NCBI RefSeq assembly: GCF_900094545.1
Contig: NZ_FMAH01000024.1
Location: forward strand, 1-64,000
DNA from: Martinezella miluonensis
GTDB lineage: Bacteria > Pseudomonadota > Alphaproteobacteria > Rhizobiales > Rhizobiaceae
DNA length: 64,000 nucleotides
Direction: 5' to 3'
In this document: piece by piece, positions 53,208-62,061 of the stretch
Position numbering within the stretch: the first letter of the stretch is position 1
Layout: every line of letters begins with the position of its first letter
The notes under the pieces: generated by a model
The model's input: the letters and a program-made list of their open reading frames with translations, nothing else
What the model was told of the DNA's origin: nothing
The model's database searches: none
Translations under genes and position numbers: made by a program

Positions 53208-53993
53208 CTATTTCCCTTCAACAAAAACCTGGGCTCCACGCATGATTTGACGCGCCGCATTGCGAAGCATGCCCTGATCCGAAGACACGATGAAGGAGGA
53301 GACGCCCTTTGCCGCCAGCGGCGCCATGTCCTCCACGCTATCGACCATCATCCACACGGACGTATTGGTCTTGCGGGCAGCATCGATGATCGTGTCGACT
53401 GCGCTGACGATCGCCGGATCGTCTCTTGTGGCCGCGCCGAATGCGACGGTCAGATCGCCTCGCCCGATGAACACTGCATCCAACCCTTCGACGGCGACGA
53501 TATCCTCGATATTCTCGACCCCGGCAGGATCCTCGATCATGGCGATCGCCGCGACGCCGCCATCGGCTTCATCAATATGTTTCCACATGGATTTTGCACC
53601 ATAGTCGCCAGCGCGCGTGACGGCGGAGAACCCACGGCGGCCACCTCTATAGCGACACGCTTCGACCAGCTTTTCTGCTCGATCCACGCTGTCGATATGC
53701 GGCGCAAGAATGCCTGTAGCTCCGCAGTCGAGTGCCGAAAGTATGCCGTCGGGGGTCAAGGCGGGCACCCTGACAATCCCCGATATGGCTGAGGCTTTAC
53801 AGGCGAGCAGGGCTATGTCGGTGGCCATGCGATCGAACACGCCATGTTCCTGATCGATCACGACGAAATCGAAGCCCGCGCTCGCCAGTATTTCGATCGA
53901 TGACGGGCTGGGGATTTTTACGAAGCTGCCCGTCAGTCTTTGACGGTCCGCAACTCGCTTCCTTAGAGGAAGATGAGGGTTACGTTCACCCAT
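53208..53993 (-). CDS. HpcH/HpaI-family aldolase
   Basis: This 261-residue class II aldolase-fold enzyme of the HpcH/HpaI family has DFVVIDQEHG (base histidine), VRVPALTPDGILSALDCGATGI, metal ligand glutamate in AMIEDPAGVENI and aspartate in FIGRGDLTVAFG. It cleaves or forms 2-keto-3-hydroxy acids. The ATG at 53993 follows AGGAGAG. It is divergent from the flavin-reductase-like gene, with a CGTTTCAG/CTGAAACG palindrome between them that matches one next to the IclR gene. Confidence 0.87.
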   Translation of the reverse strand: MGERNPHLPLRKRVADRQRLTGSFVKIPSPSSIEILASAGFDFVVIDQEHGVFDRMATDIALLACKASAISGIVRVPALTPDGILSALDCGATGILAPHIDSVDRAEKLVEACRYRGGRRGFSAVTRAGDYGAKSMWKHIDEADGGVAAIAMIEDPAGVENIEDIVAVEGLDAVFIGRGDLTVAFGAATRDDPAIVSAVDTIIDAARKTNTSVWMMVDSVEDMAPLAAKGVSSFIVSSDQGMLRNAARQIMRGAQVFVEGK

Positions 53994-54083
53994 TCTCGCT
54001 CTCCTATATGGCGTCAGGCCTACGATCTCTTGGAGGGCAGCAATACATCTCCCGGCCACGCATCGTTTCGGTTTCTGGTCGCG

Positions 54084-54102
54084 TTTCAGTAGCTGAAACG
54101 AT
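54084..54102. promoter_or_regulatory. Putative IclR operator, copy 1
   Basis: A perfect palindrome, CGTTTCAG-TAG-CTGAAACG, lies between the divergent aldolase (start 53993) and flavin-reductase-like (start 54249) genes. It shares arm length, three-base spacer and the CGTTTCA/TGAAACG sequence with the palindrome at 57584-57602 next to the IclR gene. Confidence 0.68.
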
Positions 54103-54248
54103 TGGATTCTGAACTTGTCCCGAAATTTCGTCTTGCATAGCGTCCGGCGAAACGGTGCAGAACGTCGATCGATCCAATCGCGGCATGCGCTCCGATCTTC
54201 GTGAGATCGCCGCGCAACTCGGGCACCGTGTCAGCTGGAGAGTTTCTT

Positions 54249-54899
54249 ATGCCCAATACCGAGCCCGTCTTTGTCGACATCGCGCTAAAGACCTACAAAA
54301 GAGGCATCTTGAACGCGATCATCGCCCCAAGACCGATAGGCTGGATGAGTACGGTGGATAGCAAAGGGAATGCCAATCTGGCCCCTTATTCCTATTTCAA
54401 CATCATGTCCAATGAGCCGCCGATCCTGGCATTTTCGTGCAACACGCCAGAAGATCGCCCTACCAAGGACACACTGAAAAACGTCCGGGAAACCGGCGAG
54501 TTCGTGTTCAACCTGGTCAGTTACGACCTGGTCAAAGAGATGAACATGACCTCTGCGCCACTCCCCGCCGGGATGGATGAATTCGAATATGCCGGACTGG
54601 AAAAGGCGGAATGCATCTATGTGAAGGCGCCACGTGTCGCTCGGTCTCCTGCTGCACTGGAATGCAAGGTCGTCGAGATCGTCCGGTTGACCAACGAATT
54701 GGGCGGCGCAAACGTAAACGTCACTTTTGGAAAAGTCGTCGGCATGCATATCCAGCCCGACTTCCTTGAAGACGGCGGATATTTCAACACCGCCCTTGCC
54801 CAACCCGTCACGCGCCTGGGCGGCGCCGAATACGCTATCTCCCAGCCAAGCTTCGAGCTGCAGCGGCAGTTCACGCGCGCCGATGAAAGCACCTATTGA
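54249..54899 (+). CDS. Flavin-reductase-like FMN-binding protein
   Basis: This 216-residue split-barrel protein belongs to the flavin reductase/FMN-binding family, with RGILNAIIAPRPIGWMSTVD near the N-terminus (residues 18-37) and PPILAFSCN. Members reduce flavin for two-component monooxygenases or act as FMN-dependent enzymes. No partner monooxygenase is visible in the cluster. The ATG at 54249 follows GGAGAG by six bases. It begins a plus-strand operon with the cupin and LigI-like genes. Confidence 0.85.
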   Translation: MPNTEPVFVDIALKTYKRGILNAIIAPRPIGWMSTVDSKGNANLAPYSYFNIMSNEPPILAFSCNTPEDRPTKDTLKNVRETGEFVFNLVSYDLVKEMNMTSAPLPAGMDEFEYAGLEKAECIYVKAPRVARSPAALECKVVEIVRLTNELGGANVNVTFGKVVGMHIQPDFLEDGGYFNTALAQPVTRLGGAEYAISQPSFELQRQFTRADESTY

Positions 54900-54909
54900 G
54901 GTCTGAACG

Positions 54910-55719
54910 ATGATTTTACGCCCGGTTTCGCTTTCCTACTTTTCCAAGGACCCTGCCAGACGCTCCGTCATTCGCGGCCAGAATTTCTCCGTCGAATGCG
55001 TCAGAGGCGCAAACGCCACGGAGCATATGATCCATAGCGATCGGGAGACAATCCTCATCCTTGCCGAAAGCGCCGCGACGCTGATAACGGATTTCGAGAC
55101 GGTGGATGTCGCGTCCCGTTCTATAGCCATCGCACCGGCCGGCACGCTCAGGCTTCGCCTGCCGCAAGCTGCAAGATGCTTCGTCTTGACGACTGGCCGC
55201 ACCGACATCGACCCTCGCGATATCATCAATGCGAGCGATTACGACACGCTCGATGAACGTGTCCTGCCTGTCGTAAAGCCCATGGAGCGGCTCGCGAAGG
55301 ATGCCAAGCGCGTCCATACCTACCAGGTGGATGAGGTCCCGTTCCCGGACGGCAACCCGAGACTGAAGTTCTTTCAAAGCGAGACGATGAGTATCAATTG
55401 GGTCGAATACGACGGGCAAAGGGACCGAACGAAGCTGTCGCCACATGCGCATGAGGATTTCGAACAAGGATCCCTCGCGATCGCAGGCGACTTCATGCAC
55501 CATATCCGCACCCCATGGGCGTCCAATGCAGAACACTGGCGCGATGATCAGCACATAAAGGCGTCGGCGGAAAGCATGCTGATCATTCCGCCCGAGCTTA
55601 TTCACACGACGGAGGGCGTCGGCACCGGGCAGCATATTCTCATCGACGTGTTCGCGCCGCCGAGAACGGACTTCATCGCTAAAGGCTGGGTGTTCAATGC
55701 CAGCGATTACCGGGCGTGA
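54910..55719 (+). CDS. Bicupin protein of unknown function
   Basis: This 269-residue protein has a C-terminal cupin with the metal-binding pattern LSPHAHEDFEQGSLAIAG (HxH and E) and IIPPELIHTTEG (third histidine), plus a weaker cupin-like N-terminal half without histidine ligands. It follows the flavin-reductase-like gene by ten bases. It may be a metal-dependent dioxygenase, isomerase or lyase, and the sequence does not decide. I do not recognise a characterised orthologue. Confidence 0.75.
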   Translation: MILRPVSLSYFSKDPARRSVIRGQNFSVECVRGANATEHMIHSDRETILILAESAATLITDFETVDVASRSIAIAPAGTLRLRLPQAARCFVLTTGRTDIDPRDIINASDYDTLDERVLPVVKPMERLAKDAKRVHTYQVDEVPFPDGNPRLKFFQSETMSINWVEYDGQRDRTKLSPHAHEDFEQGSLAIAGDFMHHIRTPWASNAEHWRDDQHIKASAESMLIIPPELIHTTEGVGTGQHILIDVFAPPRTDFIAKGWVFNASDYRA

Positions 55720-55801
55720 TTAGACGGTAAGTTCCCTGGATTGCCGAAAGGCCGTCGATCTCAACCCAGTCAACGAATTTCGTTCGAACGGAGATGCCGT
55801 C

Positions 55802-56680
55802 ATGCGACCCGAAACGCGGACAAATCCGCTTCCCTTCAAACATGGCGTTTGCGATTGCCACGTTCACGTGTTTGACGACCCGGAGACGTTTCCGTTCGAA
55901 AATACCCCGGCCTACGCGCCGCCATTTTCGCCGGCGAGCAGCCTTGTGGCGGAAGCCACTCGAGTGGGCGTGTCGCATGTCGTCCTCGTCCAGCCGACCC
56001 CCTATGGGCGAAATCTTGATCTGTTGAGGGCAACGCTTAAGAAACTGGGTGCGCAGGCCAGAGGCATCGGCGTGGCCGACGCATCGATCGGTGCCGATGG
56101 TTTTACGGCTCTCAAAGGGGAGGGCATCGCCGGGCTGCGGTTCGTCGAAAACTTGCTGCCTGACGGCAGCCGCATGCCTGGGACCGTGCCGCTCGACACT
56201 CTGTTCCAGAAACTCGCGCCCGATTTGGCGGAGGCTGGTATGCATGCGGAGATCTGGGCGCCATTATCGACGACGCTCGAACGGTGGCCGGAACTGGAAA
56301 AGACGCGGGTTCCGATCGTGCTCGACCATATGGGCGGCTTTGATCCGCAACTCGGACTAGAGCACCCACATTTCCAGCGCCTCCTCGCATTGGTGCGGGA
56401 CGATGCCGTCTGGGTCAAGCTCGCCGTCTGCCGGCGCGCGATCGGTGTCGGTTACGATGCCATCAGGCCCTTCCACGATGCCTTGGTGGAGGCCAACAGC
56501 CACCGCCTGTTGTGGGCAACCGATTTTCCTTTCGTGCGGTTTCCCGGAACACCACCGACGATCCCCTATCTGCTGGATCTCTTCAAAATGTGGGTTTCGG
56601 ATAGCGTCTTGATAGAGCGAATTCTCTCTGGTAACCCGACCAAACGATACGGTTTTCAACCGTCCTTGCGCGATCAATGA
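55802..56680 (+). CDS. LigI-like amidohydrolase (amidohydro-rel family)
   Basis: This 292-residue protein resembles 2-pyrone-4,6-dicarboxylate lactonase (LigI) and related TIM-barrel hydrolases. The N-terminal metal motif is CDCHVHVFDDP, a histidine follows in VLDHMGG and the aspartate base is in WATDFPF near the C-terminus. It hydrolyses lactones, or decarboxylates in related enzymes. It is in line with the cupin gene after 82 bases and convergent with the IclR gene. It suggests that the pathway passes through a lactone or ring-cleavage product. Confidence 0.85.
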   Translation: MRPETRTNPLPFKHGVCDCHVHVFDDPETFPFENTPAYAPPFSPASSLVAEATRVGVSHVVLVQPTPYGRNLDLLRATLKKLGAQARGIGVADASIGADGFTALKGEGIAGLRFVENLLPDGSRMPGTVPLDTLFQKLAPDLAEAGMHAEIWAPLSTTLERWPELEKTRVPIVLDHMGGFDPQLGLEHPHFQRLLALVRDDAVWVKLAVCRRAIGVGYDAIRPFHDALVEANSHRLLWATDFPFVRFPGTPPTIPYLLDLFKMWVSDSVLIERILSGNPTKRYGFQPSLRDQ

Positions 56681-56692
56681 TCTGGTGGTGCT

Positions 56693-57457
56693 TCATGAAG
56701 CCTGCAACTGCGCTTCGATGGCCGCGACATTCTCGCGCAACGCTTCGATAATGGCTTTCCGGTTTTGATTTCCGCGCAAGGCGGACCTGAAGTAAGTGAC
56801 GCCGAATGTCGCAAGGACCCGCTCGCCTGAGCGGATCGGAAATGCGATCGTGCCGGAGCTTTTCGGCTCAAGCTCGGGGTTTCGTTCCGCAAACCCCTTC
56901 GCTCTCGTGCGAGTGACCATTCTTTCGAACGTACCCTCGCTCATCTGATTGTTTTCCGGGTCCTGGGAGGCCCGCATGACATCCCGCAAAATTCGCTGTT
57001 CCTCGGGCGGGCAAAAGCAGACATAGGCTCGGCCCAGCGCACGGCCGCCCAAACTCAGGCGTCGCCCGAGCGACGCATGAAAGGGCGAAATCGGACTGTC
57101 GGGGATCGTGCTGTAGTTGATGACGACCGCATCGATATCCAACGTGCATATCGCGCAAGGCCACAATATCTCCTTCGTCAGCTTATCGGCGAAGGACCGC
57201 GCCACCTCGATGACTTTCGGAGCGCCATGAAATCCGGAACTCAGGTTGGCGATTGCCGAAGTGACATGGTAGCCGCGTGTTTTCTCATCTTGATTGACAT
57301 ATCCGGCGGCGATCAGCGTCTGCAGAAACCGCACGACCGTCGGCTTCGGAATGCCGGTACGCGAATGTATTTCCCTCACCGTCACGAGGCCACCCTGGTT
57401 CACGGCGGCAAGGACCGCAAGAGCCTTGGTCACCGCTTGAACAGGCGCGAATGTCAT
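56693..57457 (-). CDS. IclR-family transcriptional regulator
   Basis: This 254-residue regulator has an N-terminal winged helix (VTVREIHSRTGIPKPTVVRFLQTLIAAGYV) and a C-terminal effector domain with typical LGRRLSLGGRALGRAYV and FPIRSGERVLATFGVTY. The ATG at 57457 follows TTGGAGG. It is divergent from the ammonia-lyase-like gene. A perfect palindrome between them, repeated 3.5 kb away at the aldolase promoter, is its likely target. Confidence 0.92.
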   Translation of the reverse strand: MTFAPVQAVTKALAVLAAVNQGGLVTVREIHSRTGIPKPTVVRFLQTLIAAGYVNQDEKTRGYHVTSAIANLSSGFHGAPKVIEVARSFADKLTKEILWPCAICTLDIDAVVINYSTIPDSPISPFHASLGRRLSLGGRALGRAYVCFCPPEEQRILRDVMRASQDPENNQMSEGTFERMVTRTRAKGFAERNPELEPKSSGTIAFPIRSGERVLATFGVTYFRSALRGNQNRKAIIEALRENVAAIEAQLQAS

Positions 57458-57583
57458 CAGAAACCTCCAACAGCCGAAAACACCGGGCCGCACCGGACGC
57501 AAACCAGGCGGGATCGGTCTCCCACTTCCGATTAGATCGTTATGCCAATCCCGCGCAAGAGCAGTGTCTGCAGGTCCGCAGTT

Positions 57584-57602
57584 CGTTTCATCCAATGAAA
57601 CG
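57584..57602. promoter_or_regulatory. Putative IclR operator, copy 2
   Basis: A perfect palindrome, CGTTTCAT-CCA-ATGAAACG, lies between the IclR gene and the ammonia-lyase-like gene. It is the second copy of the motif found at 54084-54102. The arms resemble half-sites of some IclR-family proteins (GTTTCA/TGAAAC). Confidence 0.7.
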
Positions 57603-57742
57603 GGCTGATTATGGTGTTGTTCGCAGACGTTGAATGCCCTACCCATCGACCACGATAGCGCATGAGATCAGTCTCGGCTGCGCAGAGCGGGTCGAAAGTC
57701 CCACACACATCATTTTTCGGTAGGCCAGGCGGACCGCTCCAG

Positions 57743-59212
57743 ATGCAATCATCGCAGCAACATGTCGTCGAGATCACCGGTCAAAGCCTGAGCATCGAAC
57801 AGGCTGTTTCCGTGTCCCGGCGTGGCGCCAAAGTGGCCCTAAGCTCCGATGCCATCGAACGCATGTCGCGCGGCCGCCGCATATTGGAAGAGGCGATCAG
57901 CCGCGGCGAGCGGATCTATGGCGCGACCACAAGCGTGGGTCCGAAGACCACGGCCAGCATCAGCCAGGCAAACACTGCCGAATTCAGCCGGCGTCTGCTG
58001 CGGACGCACAATGCCGGACATGGACCGGTCGCCGGCAAGGATGTGACGCGCGCTACCGTTCTGCACCTTCTCAATTCGCTGGCAAGCGGCACCACCGGCG
58101 CACGGCCGGTCCTGGCGGAACGGCTGGTGGATGCCCTGAATGCGGATCGACCGATCGCTATGCATCTCTGGGGCTCTATGGGACAGAGCGACATGTCTGC
58201 TATGGCCGATGTCGCATTGGCGCTGTTCGATGATATCGAGCTCGAGGCCGGCGAAGCCCTTGCCCTCTTGAATTCCAGCGCCATGTCGACGGCCGTCGCG
58301 GTTCTGTCCTTCGTCGATCTTCATCGCCTGCTGCAGTTTTCGACGCTGGTCGGCGCGCTCAGCATGGAAGGCTACGCCGCCAATCCTTCAATCGTTTCCG
58401 ATATCGCGCTCCAGTCCCGGCCCTTTAGCGGCCTCCACCGGCATGGCGTGGCGATCCAAAAATATATCGAGGGTAGTTATATCCTTTCGCAAGGCGGTCC
58501 GAGAAATCTGCAGGACCCGCTCTGCTTTCGCTCCATGGCGCTGATCCATGGTGCGGCTGAGGACGGTCTTTCCTTTTCGAGACAACAAATCGAGCGTGAG
58601 CTGAACGCAAGCCAGGGCAACCCTGTAATATCGCTGGAGCATGGCGGTCTCGCTGCGGTAGCGAACTTCGATATGGTCACGCTCTGCATGGCGCTCGACG
58701 TGATGCGGCTTGCTTTCGCGCCGGTCGTCACCAGCTCGACCGAGCGGCTTGCGAAACTCGTCGATACGACGTGGTCCGGCCTTGCGATCGGCCTGATCGA
58801 AGAGGACGGCATTGGCGCCCCGGGCTTCAATGGCGTTGCGCTGTTCCACAAGTCGATCACATCGGAAGCGCGGCTACTGACTGCTCCCCTGGCCGGCGAG
58901 TTGGCAAGCTCGAGCCATTCCAACGGGGTCATGGATCGAGCATCGCTTGCCGCGCTCGGCGGCCGGCGCGGTCTGGAACTAGCCGATATAGGCAAGTCGA
59001 TCGTTGCCATGGAGTTGATGGTCGCGGCGCAGGCCGCGGAACTTCGAGCAAGAAAGCCACTCGGCAAAGTCACCAGTCAATTATTCGCCTTTGCACGGCA
59101 AGCAATAGCCTTCGCTGCCGCAGGGGAAAGGCCGCCCAATGTGCAGCCTCTGCTGGAGCAGCTCGAACGCAACCGGGACGCTGTCGACAGCATGATTGCA
59201 TCACAAAACTAG
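57743..59212 (+). CDS. HAL/PAL-family ammonia-lyase homologue lacking the MIO motif
   Basis: This 489-residue protein has the overall histidine/phenylalanine ammonia-lyase fold pattern: ERIYGATTSVG (usual YG.nTGFG) and LASGTTGARP. The segment that normally reads GSVGASGDLAPLA here reads GSMGQSDMSAMA. The Ala-Ser-Gly triad that cyclises to MIO is therefore not present (Q148, S149, D150). The usual QDxYSLR is QDPLCFR and NGTQ is NSSA, so other active-site residues are also changed. The start at 57743 matches family N-termini, though an ATG at 57662 is in frame. It could be a lyase or isomerase with a different mechanism. Confidence 0.82.
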   Translation: MQSSQQHVVEITGQSLSIEQAVSVSRRGAKVALSSDAIERMSRGRRILEEAISRGERIYGATTSVGPKTTASISQANTAEFSRRLLRTHNAGHGPVAGKDVTRATVLHLLNSLASGTTGARPVLAERLVDALNADRPIAMHLWGSMGQSDMSAMADVALALFDDIELEAGEALALLNSSAMSTAVAVLSFVDLHRLLQFSTLVGALSMEGYAANPSIVSDIALQSRPFSGLHRHGVAIQKYIEGSYILSQGGPRNLQDPLCFRSMALIHGAAEDGLSFSRQQIERELNASQGNPVISLEHGGLAAVANFDMVTLCMALDVMRLAFAPVVTSSTERLAKLVDTTWSGLAIGLIEEDGIGAPGFNGVALFHKSITSEARLLTAPLAGELASSSHSNGVMDRASLAALGGRRGLELADIGKSIVAMELMVAAQAAELRARKPLGKVTSQLFAFARQAIAFAAAGERPPNVQPLLEQLERNRDAVDSMIASQN

Positions 59213-59300
59213 GCGGATACATCCGTGCGACCGGAGGGAGCGCACGCTCAGCAAGGTTGCGCGGGAAACGATCCGGAACGAACAAAATGAGGAGGAACTT

Positions 59301-60341
59301 ATGTTGAAAATAGGCAGCTCCATACTGGCCGTCATGATCAGCGCCACGAGCGCTTTGGTGGCCGTTGGCCAGGCACGGTCGGAGGAAAAGTCGCTAACTT
59401 TCGTCTCCTATCAGGGCACCCTGCAGGATTCGCAGATCAAGGCCTGGCAGCAGCCCTATACGGCCAGCCAGAATGTCCAGTTCGAAAACGATTCACCGCC
59501 CGACGGCGCCAAGCTGAAGGCGATGGTCGAGGCTGGAGCCGCCTCCTGGGACGTTGTTGACCAGGGAGCCGCCTTCGCCGAGCAGAATTGCGGCAAGCTC
59601 CTTGAAAAGCTGGATTTTTCCAAGATTGACACCTCGCAGTTTCCCGAGGGTTCCGTCAGCGATTGCGGCATGCCTGTCTATTTCTTCGCCCTGACCTTCG
59701 TATACAATACCGAGAAATATAAGGATCATCCGCCGACGAAACTTGCGGATTTCTTTGATCTCAAGAATTTCCCGGGAACGCGCGTTTTGCCGCCGGATAT
59801 CAGCCTCGGCACGCTGGAATACGCCCTCATGGCGGATGGCGTCGACGCCAAGAGCCTCTATCCGATCGATGTCGATCGTGCCCTCAAGAAGCTCGATACG
59901 ATCAAATCATCGATCATTTTCACCAAGACGAACGGCGCGCTTCAGCAGGCGCTCGTCGATGGTCAGGCCGACATGGGCTTTGCCGTGACCGGGCGCGTGA
60001 TCGCATCGGCCAAGGCCGGCGCTCCGATCGCTCCGGTTTGGGACAAGACGATCCTCGGCTGGGACGCGCTGATGATCCCGAAGGGCACGGCAAACCTGAC
60101 GACGGCGATGGATTTCGTTCAGTTCGTCTCCCATCCCGATCAGAACAAGCGTTTTGCCGAGCTTGCGGGCGTCATCGCCGCAACGAACAAGGCGGCGCCG
60201 GACTATTCAGACCTGAACAAGACGTTCAATCCGCGCCTGCATGATGAGACCGGAAACAAGGTCCTGCTTTCCAACGTGAAATGGTGGGCGGCAAACCTCA
60301 ATACCGTCATCGCCAAGGTTACTCCCTGGATGTCTCGATAG
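59301..60341 (+). CDS. PotD-like ABC importer binding protein
   Basis: This 346-residue family-1 solute-binding protein of the putrescine/spermidine type has a Sec signal peptide ending near AVGQARS (about residue 26). The mature start KSLTFVSYQGTLQDSQIKAW and the KLADFFDLKNFPGTRVL segment are typical. A strong GAGGAGG site precedes the ATG at 59301, 88 bases after the lyase-like gene. The ligand is likely the substrate of that enzyme rather than a polyamine. Confidence 0.89.
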   Translation: MLKIGSSILAVMISATSALVAVGQARSEEKSLTFVSYQGTLQDSQIKAWQQPYTASQNVQFENDSPPDGAKLKAMVEAGAASWDVVDQGAAFAEQNCGKLLEKLDFSKIDTSQFPEGSVSDCGMPVYFFALTFVYNTEKYKDHPPTKLADFFDLKNFPGTRVLPPDISLGTLEYALMADGVDAKSLYPIDVDRALKKLDTIKSSIIFTKTNGALQQALVDGQADMGFAVTGRVIASAKAGAPIAPVWDKTILGWDALMIPKGTANLTTAMDFVQFVSHPDQNKRFAELAGVIAATNKAAPDYSDLNKTFNPRLHDETGNKVLLSNVKWWAANLNTVIAKVTPWMSR

Positions 60342-60346
60342 GCCCA

Positions 60347-61231
60347 ATGATGGAAGCAGTTATCAACAACCGCGCCTCCGAAGGGCGGAAAACCAAAACG
60401 GCGCCAATCAACATCGCGGTCTGGCTGCTGCTTCCATCGACCGTTCTATTGCTCGGCACCTTTCTCTATCCACTGCTTTCCATCGCGATGCGAAGTTTCA
60501 CCGATCCCGAGTTCGGATTGCAGAATTACGCATCGCTTCTGACCGATGACATCTCGATCGTCATTATTCTGCGTACTCTCCGTATCGCTGCGATCGTCGC
60601 AGTCGTGACGCTGATCATAGGTTTCCCCTATGCCTATACGCTGACGCTCGTCACGCCACGGATGCGCGCCGTGCTCATGACGATAGCCCTTTTGCCGTTC
60701 TGGACCTCGGCTATTGCTCGAAGCTTCGCCTGGACATTGCTGATGCAGCGCGGCGGCTTAATCGAAACGGCCTTCTCCTGGATCGGCTTGCCGGGTGTGG
60801 TGCTGGTGCGCACGTCGACCGGCGTGACGATCGCGATGGCGCAAGTCCTGTTGCCCTACATGATCCTGCCGCTCTACAGCAATATGCGCGGGATCGACCA
60901 GCGCCTGCTGGACGCGGCAGCTTCCATGGGGTCCCCGAGATGGCGAGCCTTTCTGGAAATCTATCTGCCGCTTTCGTTACCCGGCATGCTGGCTGGCCTG
61001 TCTCTCGTTTTTGTCATCTCTCTCGGTTTCTACGTCACCCCGGCAATCCTCGGCTCGCCGCAGGAGGCACTCGTTTCGCAACTGATCGCTACACGCGTCG
61101 ACACATTGCTCGATTTTGGTGGGGCCGGTGCGCTTGCCGTCATCGTTCTGCTGGTCGCCGCGGCCTTGATGGCGCTGATCGGCAGGCTGAATGCTCGCCT
61201 CGATCTGCAATCCAATATGGCTGGAAAATGA
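60347..61231 (+). CDS. PotB-like ABC importer permease
   Basis: This 294-residue permease has about six membrane spans and the EAA loop QRLLDAAASMGSPRWRAFLEIYLP near residue 185. The ATG at 60347 lies five bases after the binding-protein stop, and a second ATG follows directly. It pairs with the next permease. Confidence 0.91.
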   Translation: MMEAVINNRASEGRKTKTAPINIAVWLLLPSTVLLLGTFLYPLLSIAMRSFTDPEFGLQNYASLLTDDISIVIILRTLRIAAIVAVVTLIIGFPYAYTLTLVTPRMRAVLMTIALLPFWTSAIARSFAWTLLMQRGGLIETAFSWIGLPGVVLVRTSTGVTIAMAQVLLPYMILPLYSNMRGIDQRLLDAAASMGSPRWRAFLEIYLPLSLPGMLAGLSLVFVISLGFYVTPAILGSPQEALVSQLIATRVDTLLDFGGAGALAVIVLLVAAALMALIGRLNARLDLQSNMAGK

Positions 61232-61241
61232 GGTGAGCGCG

Positions 61242-62042
61242 ATGTCCTTTTTCTCGACGCGCCGTGAAGGCGGACCTGGCGCCCTTTTGCGGCTAATGAC
61301 CCTGCTGACGGCGATCCTGATTGTTCTGCCCACTTTCGTCGTGATCCCGGCAAGCTTCACCGCCGGAGAGACATTTCAATTCCCGCCACGGGAATGGTCC
61401 TTGCGTTGGTATGAGAATTTTTTCACGTCGCGTATGTGGCTTTCGTCTCTGCTGCAGTCGCTGCAGATTGCGTCGCTCACCGCCGTCCTTGCCACCGTTC
61501 TCGGTATCAGCACGGCCATTGGGCTCACCCGCATTCCGCGCAGGACGGGCGCGGTGTTGAGGCTCTTCTTCTCGCTCCCGCTGACCGTTCCGAGCGTGGT
61601 GATCGGAATCGCGGTGTATGCCGTATTCCTCAAATGGCATCTTGCCGGCACCTTGTCCGGCCTCGTTCTCGCGCATACGGCGCTTGCCATCCCCTTTGTG
61701 ATTACGACCGTCGCCGCCAGCCTCACGGGCTATGACAACACGCTCGATCTCGCCTCATCGAGCCTGGGTGCCGGTGGCATCACGACGCTTTTGCGGATCA
61801 AGATTCCGCTGCTTGCGCCCGGCGTTATCTCAGGGTTCCTTTTCGCCTTCGTCAGTTCGTTTGACGAGTTCGTCGTCGCGCTCTTTCTGCAGACGCCAAA
61901 ACTCAGGACGCTGCCGGTCCAGATGTACAACTCGATCGTTCTGGACATGGATCCCACCATATCGGCGGCCTCCAGTGTCATTGTTGTCGCCACAACGATC
62001 GTCTTCCTGCTCGTCTCGCTCAGAGCCGGCAACAAGATTTAG
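61242..62042 (+). CDS. PotC-like ABC importer permease
   Basis: This 266-residue permease has the EAA-like loop NTLDLASSSLGAGGITTLLRIKIP near residue 166 and the conserved FSLPLTVPSVVIGIAVY. The ATG at 61242 follows GAGGTGAG, ten bases after the first permease. A longer in-frame extension upstream lies inside the previous gene and is rejected. Confidence 0.91.
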   Translation: MSFFSTRREGGPGALLRLMTLLTAILIVLPTFVVIPASFTAGETFQFPPREWSLRWYENFFTSRMWLSSLLQSLQIASLTAVLATVLGISTAIGLTRIPRRTGAVLRLFFSLPLTVPSVVIGIAVYAVFLKWHLAGTLSGLVLAHTALAIPFVITTVAASLTGYDNTLDLASSSLGAGGITTLLRIKIPLLAPGVISGFLFAFVSSFDEFVVALFLQTPKLRTLPVQMYNSIVLDMDPTISAASSVIVVATTIVFLLVSLRAGNKI

Positions 62043-62061
62043 AAAACGCGGTTCCGCAAGA

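Noticed and set aside
58079..58092. Ala-Ser-Gly triplet in LASGTTGARP of the lyase homologue as the MIO source
   Set aside because: This segment aligns with the upstream LxKGxSGxRP region of the family, not with the GSxGASGD loop. The MIO position itself reads QSD.
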